Below are positions 1-11,868 of a DNA stretch of 64,000 nt, piece after piece (positions within the stretch are counted from its first letter, which is position 1; each line of letters begins with the position of its first letter). Under the pieces are notes generated by a model that saw nothing but the letters and a program-made list of their open reading frames with translations, had not been told where the DNA came from and did no database searches. This DNA comes from Chloroflexota bacterium (GTDB lineage: Bacteria; Chloroflexota; Anaerolineae; Caldilineales; Caldilineaceae). The DNA lies in the NCBI GenBank assembly GCA_018969295.1, contig JAGWYN010000002.1, positions 186,001 through 250,000 of the forward strand. The letters are read 5' to 3'. Position numbers and translations under genes: made by a program.

Positions 1-718
1 GCTTGGCAAAATAGCCGATCGTGCCGTCGGTCTGGCGCAGTTCCTCCAGCGTGGCGCCAGCCTCCAGATAGCGGTCGCTGGCGTGCAAGGTCACCACCCG
101 GTCACACACACGTTCAAGCAGTACGATCGGGTCGTCGCCAGCCACGATCGCGTTGGAGGGGTCGTACTGCACCCCAAAATGGGTGCGATCCTCGATGGCG
201 TCGACGATGGCCAAAAACAGATCCATTTTCTGGGCAAATTCCGGCCAACGCCAGGAGCCATCCTTGTAATGGTTCTCCATCGCCAGCACGACATCGTACT
301 GGCGGGCCACAGGCAGCAGCGCCTGGATCGACTCGACCACCCACTCGATCCCCTGCTGGCGGGCCACCCCGGGATGGCGCTGCCCGCTCAGAACCCGGCA
401 GGCAGCCCGTGCCCCCCCCAGCCGACGGGTGATCCGGATCATCTCTGCCTCGTGGTCGAGCGCCCGTTTGCGTGCGTCGGGGTCCGGGTTGGTAAAATCG
501 GGCGAACAGCAGAGCATCGGCATCGCACAGCCCACCGCAGCGATCGCCTCACCGACCTGGTCGATGTAGCCATCGTCCAAGCTGGTGAAAAAGCCCTCGT
601 ACATCTCCAGCCCCTCTGCCTGCAAGGGCTGCGCCATCCGGATCCAGTCAAAAACAGTCATGGTCCGGCGCTGGGAGATCTCTTCCAGATAACATTTCGG
701 AAATGCAGCGATCTGCAT
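1..718 (-). CDS. Sugar phosphate isomerase/epimerase, TIM-barrel family (incomplete, 3' end off the window)
   Basis: The minus strand is open from an ATG at 718 through the window edge, giving about 239 visible residues with no stop. The translation carries hallmarks of the xylose-isomerase-like TIM barrel family (AP endonuclease 2 fold): an early EMYEGFF strand, LAMENHYKD with the metal-binding Glu and His, FGVQYDPSN, and DRVVTLHASD. These enzymes isomerise or epimerise sugars or inositol derivatives in the cytoplasm; the substrate cannot be told here. The start is chosen because AGGTGA lies six bases upstream. Neighbouring glycan genes suggest carbohydrate catabolism. Family call is firm, exact reaction unknown. 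Confidence 0.85.
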   Translation of the reverse strand, partial: MQIAAFPKCYLEEISQRRTMTVFDWIRMAQPLQAEGLEMYEGFFTSLDDGYIDQVGEAIAAVGCAMPMLCCSPDFTNPDPDARKRALDHEAEMIRITRRLGGARAACRVLSGQRHPGVARQQGIEWVVESIQALLPVARQYDVVLAMENHYKDGSWRWPEFAQKMDLFLAIVDAIEDRTHFGVQYDPSNAIVAGDDPIVLLERVCDRVVTLHASDRYLEAGATLEELRQTDGTIGYFAK

Positions 719-772
719 CGCATCACCTGCCAGGTTGGGATGGGTCGGTTCCATTGGAAAGCACCGTTGCCA

Positions 773-819
773 ACCCTTCCTGCTGCATCGATCGTTTCGA
801 TCGATGCAGCAGGAAGGGT
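773..819. repeat. Perfect 22-bp inverted repeat, 3-nt loop
   Basis: Two perfectly complementary 22-base arms (773-794 and 798-819) are separated by TTT. The structure sits between two divergent genes, so it terminates neither of them and has no T-run on either side. It could be a cruciform-type operator, a leader hairpin of the isomerase gene, or a palindromic dispersed element; I see no second copy in this window. Confidence 0.85.
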
Positions 820-870
820 CTGGTTGCCGAACAGGTGCATGTCTACGCCGATCATAGCGTATTCCACGGT

Positions 871-886
871 GGGTGACAAGTCACCC
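871..886. promoter_or_regulatory. Palindromic operator-like site
   Basis: GGGTGAC and GTCACCC form a perfect 7-bp dyad around AA. The size and symmetry resemble binding sites of dimeric repressors. It lies in the divergent region between the isomerase (start 718) and the sulfatase-family gene (start 1017), so it could control either. The cognate regulator is not in view. Confidence 0.4.
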
Positions 887-953
887 TGGGTCGGGGGATG
901 TACGGCCCTGGCCAACAGTCCTCTCCGTGGCGCCTCCGCTGCACACGCTGGCT

Positions 954-982
954 TTGGCGAATCGGGCGTTCTCTGCTACAAT
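954..982 (+). promoter_or_regulatory. Sigma-70-type promoter of the 1017 gene
   Basis: TTGGCG (954-959) and TACAAT (977-982) are spaced by 17 bases and lie 34 bases upstream of the GTTTGCCCG-ATG start at 1017. This is a good match to a housekeeping promoter. Confidence 0.55.
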
Positions 983-1016
983 CAAAATATTTCTAATGTG
1001 AAGGATCGTTTGCCCG

Positions 1017-2804
<1,788 letters not shown>

Positions 2805-2853
2805 AGGCCGACGGGCCCTTTTTGTTGTCTGTTTTTGGAAAAGGAGAAATGCA

Positions 2854-3585
2854 ATGCGTCGTCAACTGGCTATCATTCTTGTCGCAGGAGCCCTGAGCAC
2901 TCTGCTGGTCGCCTGCGCCGGGCAGTCTGCTGCGCCAGCAGCCGAAGCGCCAGCAGCCGAAGCGCCAGCAGCCGAAGCGCCAGCAGCCGAAGCGCCAGCA
3001 GCCGAAGCGCCAGCAACCGGAATGCGGACTTTTGTGGTCGTGCCGGCTGAGTCCAGCGCGGCCTATCTGGTCGACGAGGAGTTTTTGGGCGGGGCGTTGG
3101 ACAAGCTGGGCATCCCTGCCGGGCTGGTCGACGTCGTTGGGAAAACTCAGGAGATCGAAGGTCAGCTGCAGCTCAACCTGAATGACCTTGCTGCACCACT
3201 CGGGGAGAACACCTTCACGGTCCAGCTCAACACCTTGACCACAGACCAAAGCAATCGCGACAACTGGATTCGCCGCAACGGCCCGCGCCTCAACGATTTC
3301 CCGCTGGCCACCTTCCGGGCTACGGCGATCAGCGGTGCGCCCGCCAGCTACACAGAAGGGGAAACCGTCCGCTTCCAGATGAGCGGGGATCTGACCCTCC
3401 GCGAGATCACGCAGCAGGTCACCTTCGAGGTGAGTGCCAGCCTGCAGGGGGGGACGCTGACCGGCACGGCGACGACGCGGCTGCTGATGAGCAGTTTCGG
3501 GATCACCCCTCCCAACTTTGCCAACACGCTGACGGTGGCCGACGAGTTTGGGATCGAGGTTCAGATCACAGCGCGCGAAGGGTAG
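2854..3585 (+). CDS. YceI-domain lipoprotein
   Basis: The 243-residue product starts with a lipoprotein signal ending LLVAC (Cys21), then an Ala-Pro-Ala-Ala-Glu repeat linker (about residues 27-56), then a YceI-like domain with the typical features: a conserved RDNWIRRNG segment, the FPLATF strand and the GDLTLREITQQVTFEV strand. YceI proteins are lipocalin-like barrels that bind polyisoprenoids or other apolar lipids in the envelope. The start at 2854 is favoured by AAGGAGA six bases upstream; a longer in-frame extension has no ribosome site. It could share a transcript with the preceding gene. Confidence 0.85.
   Translation: MRRQLAIILVAGALSTLLVACAGQSAAPAAEAPAAEAPAAEAPAAEAPAAEAPATGMRTFVVVPAESSAAYLVDEEFLGGALDKLGIPAGLVDVVGKTQEIEGQLQLNLNDLAAPLGENTFTVQLNTLTTDQSNRDNWIRRNGPRLNDFPLATFRATAISGAPASYTEGETVRFQMSGDLTLREITQQVTFEVSASLQGGTLTGTATTRLLMSSFGITPPNFANTLTVADEFGIEVQITAREG
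2932..3021 (+). repeat. 15-bp tandem repeat encoding Ala/Pro/Glu linker
   Basis: Five identical copies of a 15-bp unit (GCGCCAGCAGCCGAA) run from 2932 to 3006, with a sixth degenerate copy to 3021. They encode a flexible APAAE-type spacer between the lipid anchor and the YceI domain. Exact copies imply recent slippage, so linker length probably varies between strains. Confidence 0.95.
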
Positions 3586-3599
3586 TGCCCTCTGGGGGC

Positions 3600-3627
3600 C
3601 AGCGCCGGCGGGGCTGCACTATTTTTT
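3600..3627 (+). terminator. Possible intrinsic terminator of the YceI gene
   Basis: A GC-rich imperfect stem (CAGC at 3600-3603 pairing with GCTG at 3613-3616, with GCC/GGC inside) is followed closely by six T residues at 3622-3627. It sits between convergent genes. The stem is short, so this is a modest call. Confidence 0.35.
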
Positions 3628-4671
3628 ACGCCAGACCCACACGCCCACCAGCCAGAGGCCGGCCAGCCCCAACAGACTATCTCGCCCCCGAATCAGCAAA
3701 CTGAGCGTGAGGCCAGCTGCGGGTGGCTGGCCAGCCAGCTGCATGGCCAGCGCCTGGCTGGCTTCCAAAGCCCCGATCGCTGCTGGCAGCGGCAGCAGAA
3801 GGGCGACGCGTGAGGCAAGCAGGGCCGTGACCACGCCTGGCCAGGTCAACGTCAACCCCAACACCCGAGTCATCAGCCAGAATTCACCGGCCACAGCCAG
3901 CCAGCTCAGCCCGGAAGCTCCGACCGCCAGCAGAACAATCCTGGGGTGCTGGCGACAGAGGGCGACGCTCTGTGCTTCGCTGCGGCGAATGGCCAGGCCG
4001 ACGCGTGTCTCCGCCCACAACGGGCCGGCTGTCCGGCCCCGCCGGGCAGCCCATCTGCCCCGCATCCGATCCAGGGCGACCAGCAGGGCTGACAACGGCT
4101 GCCCCCCCCAAAAGAGGGCCACCAACAGGCCCAGCGGCAACGCCAGCAGCAGCAAGCTTCCCCCCAGCAGCTGCACCGGGTCGATGCCCCCCAGCATCTG
4201 CTGACGTGCCAGCAGCAGAACGCCAGCCGTGAGAAAGATGAAATTGGTCGCCATTTCCAGCGTCTTGTCCACCAGCACGGCAGCGACGGCGGCCGCCAAC
4301 GGCACTCGATGGCGTGTGGCCACCAGATACACTTGCAGCGGTTCGCCTCCAAAATGGGGGCCGGGTGTGAAGTAGCTGACCGCAAAGGTGGCCAACCGGT
4401 AGGCGACCAGCTGCCAATAGGCGATGCGGTATCCCTGGGCCAACAGCAGCAGCCACCAACGTGCGCTGAAGGTAGCCAGGACAGCCAGATTGACAACTGC
4501 CAGCAGTGCAAGCTGCGCTGGCTCCAACAGCTGCAGACGGGCCAGCACCCCCCCCAGATCGACCGAGCCCAGCGTCCACCAGAGCAAAAGTAGTGCGGCC
4601 CCCAGCCAGAAGAGTTGGGTCAGCACTGGCTGGAGCCGACGTTTGGACCACGCCAGCAGCACGTCGGTCAC
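3619..4671 (-). CDS. Flippase-like membrane protein (LPG synthase TM-domain family)
   Basis: The 350-residue protein is almost wholly hydrophobic with about seven to nine spans and contains the SYFTPGPHFGGEPLQVYL segment followed by VDKTLEMATN. This pattern is typical of the lysylphosphatidylglycerol synthase transmembrane domain family (UPF0104), proteins thought to move or help make lipid-linked molecules. There is no aminoacyltransferase domain, so it is not a full MprF. It starts with GTG at 4671, overlapping the stop of the upstream CDP-alcohol phosphotransferase gene in a GTGA arrangement, which implies translational coupling and a joint lipid role. Confidence 0.8.
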   Translation of the reverse strand: MTDVLLAWSKRRLQPVLTQLFWLGAALLLLWWTLGSVDLGGVLARLQLLEPAQLALLAVVNLAVLATFSARWWLLLLAQGYRIAYWQLVAYRLATFAVSYFTPGPHFGGEPLQVYLVATRHRVPLAAAVAAVLVDKTLEMATNFIFLTAGVLLLARQQMLGGIDPVQLLGGSLLLLALPLGLLVALFWGGQPLSALLVALDRMRGRWAARRGRTAGPLWAETRVGLAIRRSEAQSVALCRQHPRIVLLAVGASGLSWLAVAGEFWLMTRVLGLTLTWPGVVTALLASRVALLLPLPAAIGALEASQALAMQLAGQPPAAGLTLSLLIRGRDSLLGLAGLWLVGVWVWRKK

Positions 4672-5798
4672 ACAGTTGCCTCGGCGCGCGTCCCCAGTTT
4701 GGCGTGCAGGTAGTACTCCTCAGGCTGCCAGCCCGCCCAGCGACCACTGCCCAGATGGACAACAGCCACTGCGCAGAAGAGCAGCAGCCCATTGTCGAGC
4801 TGCAGCCCCATTTGGGTCGCATGCCAGGCGGCCAGAAACACCAGACAAACGGCGCCGACACGGCCAAGCACCCCCAACAGCAGGCTGGCTGCCGCTACCA
4901 GTGCCAGCCAGGGCAGGCCAGCCTGCCAGACCAGCCAGAGGGTCAGCCCGGCACCGACCAGCCGCAAACAGGGGGGCAGCCATTGCTCGACCACCTTTTT
5001 GGTCTGCCGGCGGACCCGCTGATAGTGTGTCGAGGAGACGTCAATCGTGGTGCTGACCACCAGCCAGTCGCGGCCAAAGCTGAAAATCAGCGGTCCTGCA
5101 AACAGCCAGGCGAGATAGAGCGCGACCTGGTCCGTCCAAAGCGGCCAGAGAACGATGCTGATAAAACCGGTCTGAAAGCCGGCGATCAGACGGCGGTGGT
5201 CAGATGGCTGCAGATCCAGCACTGGCCAGTTCAGACGGCGGCGGATCCAAAGCCCCAAAATAAAGAGCTGGCGCCCCAAGCCCAAGAACCAGTACCAGAC
5301 AGGCAGGTGCCCATACTGGATCGCCAGCCCAACGGCGATCAAGATTCCCAGCCCGTCGAACTCCATATCCAGGATCGTGCCCAGCTGGCTCTCCCGCCGG
5401 GTGTAGCGGGCCACCAGCCCATCGAAAAAATCGATCACACGCTCGGCCATGTAAAGCGCCGCAGGCGCCCAAGCCAGCCATCCCAGCGGTTCGGCTCCCA
5501 GCAAAAAACCGGCCAGCAAGCTGGCCAGCAGCCCCCGCACCGACGTCATCCAGTTGGCCAGCCCCAGGCTGGGAAATAGGGTCCTTGTTCCAGGTGGATG
5601 GTTGAAGCGCAGCGCCCACCACAAGACTCCCAGCTGCACGCACATGGCCACAGCGGCCAGCAGCAGCCAGCGCTGGGCATCGGAGCCGGCGGCAGCCAGC
5701 GTCCCGTAGCCAGCGCCCAGTGCGGCGCAGTAGAGGAGCGCCACGGCGAACCACTGGCGCCGCAACGCCGACAAAGCAGGTGGCACATCGCCGATCAT
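4668..5798 (-). CDS. CDP-alcohol phosphatidyltransferase-family protein
   Basis: The 376-residue membrane protein carries the complete CDP-alcohol phosphotransferase signature: DG (126-127), AR (130-131), G140, D144 and D148 in FFDGLVARYTRRES...GTILDMEFD. These residues bind the metal and CDP moiety while a polar head group displaces CMP. The C-terminal half adds further spans after a QTKKVVEQ linker and resembles a DoxX-type four-helix module, an unusual extension. The start at 5798 is preferred over longer forms because GAGGAG lies 8-13 bases upstream. It is the middle gene of a tight FkbM-CDP-alcohol-flippase set. The alcohol acceptor cannot be read from the sequence. Confidence 0.85.
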   Translation of the reverse strand: MIGDVPPALSALRRQWFAVALLYCAALGAGYGTLAAAGSDAQRWLLLAAVAMCVQLGVLWWALRFNHPPGTRTLFPSLGLANWMTSVRGLLASLLAGFLLGAEPLGWLAWAPAALYMAERVIDFFDGLVARYTRRESQLGTILDMEFDGLGILIAVGLAIQYGHLPVWYWFLGLGRQLFILGLWIRRRLNWPVLDLQPSDHRRLIAGFQTGFISIVLWPLWTDQVALYLAWLFAGPLIFSFGRDWLVVSTTIDVSSTHYQRVRRQTKKVVEQWLPPCLRLVGAGLTLWLVWQAGLPWLALVAAASLLLGVLGRVGAVCLVFLAAWHATQMGLQLDNGLLLFCAVAVVHLGSGRWAGWQPEEYYLHAKLGTRAEATV

Positions 5799-5815
5799 AG
5801 GAGTCTCCTCACGGC

Positions 5816-6571
5816 TCAGGTCAGCCGCGCATAAATGTCGCCCGAGCCTGACGACGGCGTCAGGCTCTGCAGCCAGGTCGTGAGCTCGGCAGCCGCCAGC
5901 CAGCGGGGAGACTGCCAACGGTGCTGCTCGCCGTTTGACCAGTTGAATTGGTAGTTGCCCAGGAGAGCCAGACGGTCGACGCAGGCGTGGGCCAGCGTGC
6001 TGGCAACGCCGATATATTCGAAGGAGATTGCCGGCAACGGGCGGGAAAGGCCCTTCAAGACTTCCAGCTCATAGCCTTCGACGTCGATCTTACAGAAGGC
6101 AGGTTCGCCGTAGCGGCGGAGCAATTCGTCGAGGGTTGTCACCTGGACAGCTGCTGAGTCGCTCCAGCGCACACTGGCAAACGACGCCGCCTGCTGCACG
6201 GCGGCGATCCAAGGCTGCGAAAGTGTGGTGACCGTCGGGGTTTCCGGGCTGACAAAAAGTGTGGCCTGTCCCGGGCTGGCACCGACCGCCGCCTCGACCA
6301 GCGTGATCTGAGAAGAGCGGCCGTACCAGCTGCGCAGCAACGCTGCGCAGGCCGGCTGGGGCTCGACGCCGACCACGTGGGCGCCCAGGCTTCGCCAGAC
6401 CAACAGCCGGTTGCCCACATGGGCGCCCAGATCAAAGCAGAGGTCGCCGGCCCGCACAAACTGCGCGTAAAACCTGCGCATCTGCCACAGCTTCGCAGGA
6501 TTCCCGTAGTAGAGCGCGATCGAACGGAGCAGACCACGCCACTGCTGAAGATGTTGTCGAGCCGACGACAC
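5816..6571 (-). CDS. FkbM-family methyltransferase
   Basis: The 251-residue protein has the SAM-binding motif CFDLGAHVGNR and GVEPQP, and the FkbM hallmark FCKIDVEGYELEVLKGL. FkbM enzymes O-methylate sugars or other hydroxyls of glycans and natural products. It begins with GTG at 6571 with no clear ribosome site; gcvH ends 23 bases upstream, and the next gene starts 17 bases downstream. The company of a lipid head-group transferase and a flippase-like protein suggests methylation of a lipid-linked glycan, which is inference. Confidence 0.85.
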   Translation of the reverse strand: MSSARQHLQQWRGLLRSIALYYGNPAKLWQMRRFYAQFVRAGDLCFDLGAHVGNRLLVWRSLGAHVVGVEPQPACAALLRSWYGRSSQITLVEAAVGASPGQATLFVSPETPTVTTLSQPWIAAVQQAASFASVRWSDSAAVQVTTLDELLRRYGEPAFCKIDVEGYELEVLKGLSRPLPAISFEYIGVASTLAHACVDRLALLGNYQFNWSNGEQHRWQSPRWLAAAELTTWLQSLTPSSGSGDIYARLT

Positions 6572-6594
6572 TGTGCAGAACCGAGGGGCTGCGG

Positions 6595-6993
6595 TCAGCC
6601 CAGCCCTGCGACAAAGGCGGCGTAGTCGTCCGGCGAGAAGAGCGCGGCCAGCTCGTCCGCAAGGCCGTCGGTCGGTCGCACCTTGAAAAACCAGGCAGCA
6701 TAGGGTTCCTCGTTGATCTGCTCAGGTTTGTTCGTCAACACTGGGTTGACCTCGATCACCACGCCGCTGACCGGGGCATTGACTTCTTCGGCCGCTTTGA
6801 CCGACTCGACGGTAGCAGCCTGCTTGCCGGCCGAGACAGGCGATCCGACTTCGGGCAGGTCCACATAGACCACATCGCTCAACGCATCCTGGGCAAAATC
6901 GGAGACGCCGACGGTGGCGATCCCGTCCTCGACGCGTACCCACTCGTGGCTCTTGGCATATCTGACGCTGCGGTCCAGTTTGTAGTCAGCCAT
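6595..6993 (-). CDS. gcvH: Glycine cleavage system H protein
   Basis: The 132-residue protein matches GcvH along its full usual length, with the lipoylation site ESVKAAEE (Lys66) and the conserved PVSG and EEPY segments. It carries the aminomethyl intermediate on a lipoyl arm between the P, T and L proteins in glycine breakdown. It lies 73 bases downstream of gcvT on the same strand. No gcvP is in the window, so the decarboxylase must be encoded elsewhere. Confidence 0.95.
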   Translation of the reverse strand: MADYKLDRSVRYAKSHEWVRVEDGIATVGVSDFAQDALSDVVYVDLPEVGSPVSAGKQAATVESVKAAEEVNAPVSGVVIEVNPVLTNKPEQINEEPYAAWFFKVRPTDGLADELAALFSPDDYAAFVAGLG

Positions 6994-7066
6994 CTTGCAT
7001 CCCTCACTTTACAAAAACCAGAAAAAACGAGTTTGCTGCGGCCGACAGCCGGGCACGGGAGCACGC

Positions 7067-8158
7067 TCACAGGGCGTTCCGCCGGTAAAATGGCCGCTTG
7101 ACGACAACAGCCTGTTTGGGCTGATCACGCACGATCACCTCCAGCACAGTGCCCAGAGCGCTATAGCGCGCCGGCACGTAGGCCATGGCCAGAAATTTCC
7201 CCAACGTGGGGCTCTTCATCCCAGAAGTAACCTGGCCGACGATCTGGCCGTCGGCGGCCACAGCGTACTGCTCGCGCGGGACGGCTTTGTCGACCATTTC
7301 CAGCCCGACCAGCAGCCGCTGGGGCTTTTCCAGCCTGGTTTTGAGCAGTGCATCTCGGCCAATGAAGGGCAGCTGCCAGGAGATCGTCCATCCCAGTCGG
7401 GCTTCGAGCGGGTTGATTTGCGGGCTGAGTTCGTGGCCATAGAGCGGCATCCCTGCCTCAAAGCGCAGGCTGTCGCGTGCGGCGAGCCCGCAGGCCAGCA
7501 GGCCCTCGGTCTGCCCGCTGTCCAGCAGCAGTTGCCAGAGCTCGACCACCTGCTCTGCCGGCACATAGAGCTCAAAGCCATCTTCGCCGGTATAGCCTGT
7601 GCGGCCTGCGATCGTCGGCACCCCCCCCACATCCAGCGTCAGAGCAGTCCGCTGCGGGATCTGCGCCAAAGGCTGGCGGGTCAGCTTTTGCAGGATGGTG
7701 GCAGCTTGTGGCCCCTGCAGCGCCAGCATAGCCAGCTCGTCGGAACGGTCGGTCAGGGTGACCGCATGGCCGGCGAGGTGGGACTCGATCCAAGCCCAGT
7801 CCTTGGCCCGATTGGCTGCGTTGACCACGATCAGCCAGCGACCCGGCAATTTGTACAAAAAAATATCGTCGACCACCGTTCCGTCGGCGTAGCAGAGCAG
7901 GCTGTAGTGCGCGTCCCCCTCGGCCATCTGGGTGACATCCCAGACCTGCAGGTGCATCAGACAGCGTTCGGCATCGGGGCCAGCCAGCTCGAACTGTCCC
8001 ATATGGTCGATATCGAAGAGTCCGGCTGCAGCACGTACAGCCTGATGCTCGGCGGTTGGGCCGCTTGGGTACTGCACCGGCAGCTGATGGCCGGCAAATT
8101 CCACCATGCGCCCGCCCGAGGCCACATGCGTTGCGTAAAGTGGGGTACGTTGCAACAC
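7067..8158 (-). CDS. gcvT: Glycine cleavage system T protein (aminomethyltransferase)
   Basis: The 363-residue product aligns with GcvT: AGLFDIDHMGQFELAG near the N terminus, GYTGEDGFELYVP in the middle, and the C-terminal barrel GQVTSGMKSPTLGKFLAMAYVP. The enzyme releases ammonia from the H-protein-bound aminomethyl group and passes the one-carbon unit to tetrahydrofolate. GTG start at 8158 is supported by AAAGGAG about eight bases upstream. It heads the gcvT-gcvH pair, possibly continuing into the lipid genes. I looked for a glycine riboswitch in the 115-base leader and saw none that I would defend. Confidence 0.95.
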   Translation of the reverse strand: MLQRTPLYATHVASGGRMVEFAGHQLPVQYPSGPTAEHQAVRAAAGLFDIDHMGQFELAGPDAERCLMHLQVWDVTQMAEGDAHYSLLCYADGTVVDDIFLYKLPGRWLIVVNAANRAKDWAWIESHLAGHAVTLTDRSDELAMLALQGPQAATILQKLTRQPLAQIPQRTALTLDVGGVPTIAGRTGYTGEDGFELYVPAEQVVELWQLLLDSGQTEGLLACGLAARDSLRFEAGMPLYGHELSPQINPLEARLGWTISWQLPFIGRDALLKTRLEKPQRLLVGLEMVDKAVPREQYAVAADGQIVGQVTSGMKSPTLGKFLAMAYVPARYSALGTVLEVIVRDQPKQAVVVKRPFYRRNAL

Positions 8159-8273
8159 AGAATAAGCTCCTTTGCATCAGAGAGAGGGTGGGGGCTGTCT
8201 GGCACCCACAAGGCAGTATAAACGGCTTGCTGTCCAGAGCCCAAATAGGATGCAGGCTTTCTCCGGTCAGCCT

Positions 8274-9944
<1,671 letters not shown>

Positions 9945-9986
9945 GGATCTTCTCCTGACAGCTGGGACATGAATTTATGTCTTTCT

Positions 9987-10016
9987 ATCATAGCAGAAAG
10001 AGCGGTGTTTTCTCAA
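9987..10016 (-). promoter_or_regulatory. Promoter of the GH20 gene
   Basis: On the minus strand TTGAGA (10016-10011) and TATGAT (9992-9987) are 18 bases apart, 43 bases upstream of the hexosaminidase start. The remaining 150 bases of this divergent region up to 10166 show no gene. Confidence 0.6.
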
Positions 10017-10166
10017 GCGTCTGGGGGATGTCGGGATGTCGTTGAAGACCCAGCGGCCAGTTTGTTTTCTCGAGCGATTGACGGTAGGATCGAGGGGATG
10101 CGTGCGCGTCCGTTGCGCCGCATATCGTCTGCAAACCAGAATATCCAACCGAAAGGGTAGGCTTCC

Positions 10167-11243
10167 ATGAGCAGTTCCCAGGCGTGGCGTGTGGCCGTGA
10201 TCGGAGCGGGCACGATCAGCCAGCGTGTTCACATTCCCCTTTTTCAGAAACAGCCCAACACCACGGTGGTTGCCGTCTGTGATGTCAACGCAGCCCGAGC
10301 GCAGGCAGTTGCTGCGGAGACGGGGGTTGCCCACGTTTACAGCGACTACGAGACGCTGCTGGCCGAGCAGCAGCCAGACATTACGGTCGTAGCGGCCCCC
10401 AATGTCTTTCACAAGCCGATGGCAACGGCGGCGCTGGAAGCGGGCGCCCATGTGCTCTGTGAGAAACCGGTCGCACTCACCTACAGCGACGCGCAGGCAA
10501 TGTTTGCCACAGCCGCAGCGCGCCAACGGGTGCTCACCGTCGGCACCCACTTTCGCTTCACCGGCCCCATGCAGGCAGCCAAGGCCCATGCCGCTGCTGG
10601 CTTCTTTGGCCGGATCTACGCGGCCCGCACCGTCTGGCAGCGCCGCAACGGCATCCCTGGCTACGGCAGCTGGTTCACCAATCGGGATCTAGCTGGCGGC
10701 GGCGCGCTGCTCGACATCGGCGTCCACACCCTCGATCGAGCGCTCTACATCATGAACTACCCTCAGCCCAAGCGGGTGAGCGGTGTGATGGGGGCCGAAT
10801 TTGGCCCGCGCGGGCGCGGGCTGGGAGGCTGGGGGGCCGATATCCATTCACCCTCCTCGGGAACCCGCTACGACGTCGACGACCTGGCCTGGGCCCAGGT
10901 CGTCTTCGAGGGGGGCACCGTGTTACAGTTCCAGGTTGCCTGGGCAGCCAACTATCCGGAAAATTTTGTGACTGAAATTTTTGGCACAGAGGGCGGCGCC
11001 CGCATCGGCGGGCAGGACTCGGTCGATCTCTACTCGATGCTCAACGGGCTGGAGGTCAAGACAGAGACCCAGCTGCCCCCCCAGAAGGGCAGTTCCTACG
11101 AGCAGTTGATCGGCAACTTTGTCAGCCGGCTCAACGGCGACACCCAGGCCGACATCGTCACCCCAGAGCAGGCGCTCGTGCATGTCAAAATTGTCGATGC
11201 GATCACACGCTCCGCAAGCGAAGGCCGCGAAATCGTCCTGTAA
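10167..11243 (+). CDS. Gfo/Idh/MocA-family NAD(P)-dependent oxidoreductase
   Basis: The 358-residue protein has the N-terminal Rossmann motif AVIGAGTISQRVHIP, the EKPVAL motif of the family (near residue 100), and the C-terminal alpha/beta domain with DIGVHTLDRALY carrying the usual catalytic-region Asp and His. These enzymes oxidise or reduce sugars, inositols and their derivatives with bound NAD(P). The neighbours (GH20 hexosaminidase, sugar isomerase) suggest an amino-sugar or related substrate but this is not demonstrable. AAAGGG sits about ten bases before the ATG. Confidence 0.9.
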   Translation: MSSSQAWRVAVIGAGTISQRVHIPLFQKQPNTTVVAVCDVNAARAQAVAAETGVAHVYSDYETLLAEQQPDITVVAAPNVFHKPMATAALEAGAHVLCEKPVALTYSDAQAMFATAAARQRVLTVGTHFRFTGPMQAAKAHAAAGFFGRIYAARTVWQRRNGIPGYGSWFTNRDLAGGGALLDIGVHTLDRALYIMNYPQPKRVSGVMGAEFGPRGRGLGGWGADIHSPSSGTRYDVDDLAWAQVVFEGGTVLQFQVAWAANYPENFVTEIFGTEGGARIGGQDSVDLYSMLNGLEVKTETQLPPQKGSSYEQLIGNFVSRLNGDTQADIVTPEQALVHVKIVDAITRSASEGREIVL

Positions 11244-11256
11244 ACGCTTCTGCCCA

Positions 11257-11317
11257 TGCAACGACCGTCCGGGAGCACTTTCGGTAGTTCTGAAAGGTCT
11301 TTCCGGCGGTCGTTGCA
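11257..11317. terminator. Bidirectional stem-loop between convergent genes
   Basis: Arms at 11257-11272 and 11303-11317 pair over about 15 bases (TGCAACGACCG with CGGTCGTTGCA plus CCGG/CCGG), with a smaller CTTTC/GAAAG stem in the loop. It lies between the stop of the oxidoreductase gene and the stop of ndk. There is no long T-run, so termination efficiency is uncertain. Confidence 0.6.
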
Positions 11318-11334
11318 GAGTTTCAGGCGGATCT

Positions 11335-11781
11335 CTATTCGAAGATCCAACCGTCGACCGAGCGCTGCCATTCGACTACCTCACTGCCGAACCAGAGTGC
11401 GATCTCAGCAGCAGCGGTCTCAGGTGCATCGCTGGCATGGACCAGATTGCGTCCGATCTCCAGCGCAAGGTCAGCGCGGATCGTGCCCGGAGCGGCTTCG
11501 TGGGGACGGGTTGCCCCGACCGTCTGACGCACAGCAGCGACAGCCTGGGTCCCTTCCACCACCATCGCCACGACTGGCGCGCTGGTGATATAACGGATCA
11601 GCCCGGCAAAAAAGGGTTTTCCCTCGTGGACAGCGTAGTGCCGACGTGCCAGATCGTCGCTCACCTGCAACAGCTTGAGGCCCACCACCTTGAGCCCGCG
11701 GCGCTCGAGGCGCCCGAGAATCTCCCCGATCAACCCCCGCTGGACCCCATCGGGTTTGACCATCACAAATGTGCGTTCCAT
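11335..11781 (-). CDS. ndk: Nucleoside diphosphate kinase
   Basis: The 148-residue protein is a standard-length NDK with FVMVKPDGVQRGL at the N terminus and the phosphohistidine in NLVHASD (His115), followed by EIALWF. It equilibrates gamma-phosphates among nucleoside triphosphates. It appears as a single-gene unit; a GTGAGGAGT ribosome site precedes the ATG. Confidence 0.96.
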   Translation of the reverse strand: MERTFVMVKPDGVQRGLIGEILGRLERRGLKVVGLKLLQVSDDLARRHYAVHEGKPFFAGLIRYITSAPVVAMVVEGTQAVAAVRQTVGATRPHEAAPGTIRADLALEIGRNLVHASDAPETAAAEIALWFGSEVVEWQRSVDGWIFE

Positions 11782-11868
11782 TTTGTTTGACTCCTCACTC
11801 TTTTTTGAATTTTTTACTTCGTCAGGCTGTAGGATAGTCTACTGCAAAGCCTCTGTGCGGAAAAAATT

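Noticed and set aside
3884..4867. Alternative minus-strand frame spanning two genes
   Set aside because: It crosses the junction of the flippase-like and CDP-alcohol transferase genes out of frame; both have clear family motifs in their own frames.
8159..8273. Glycine riboswitch upstream of gcvT
   Set aside because: The leader is short and lacks the paired conserved cores I would expect of a glycine aptamer.
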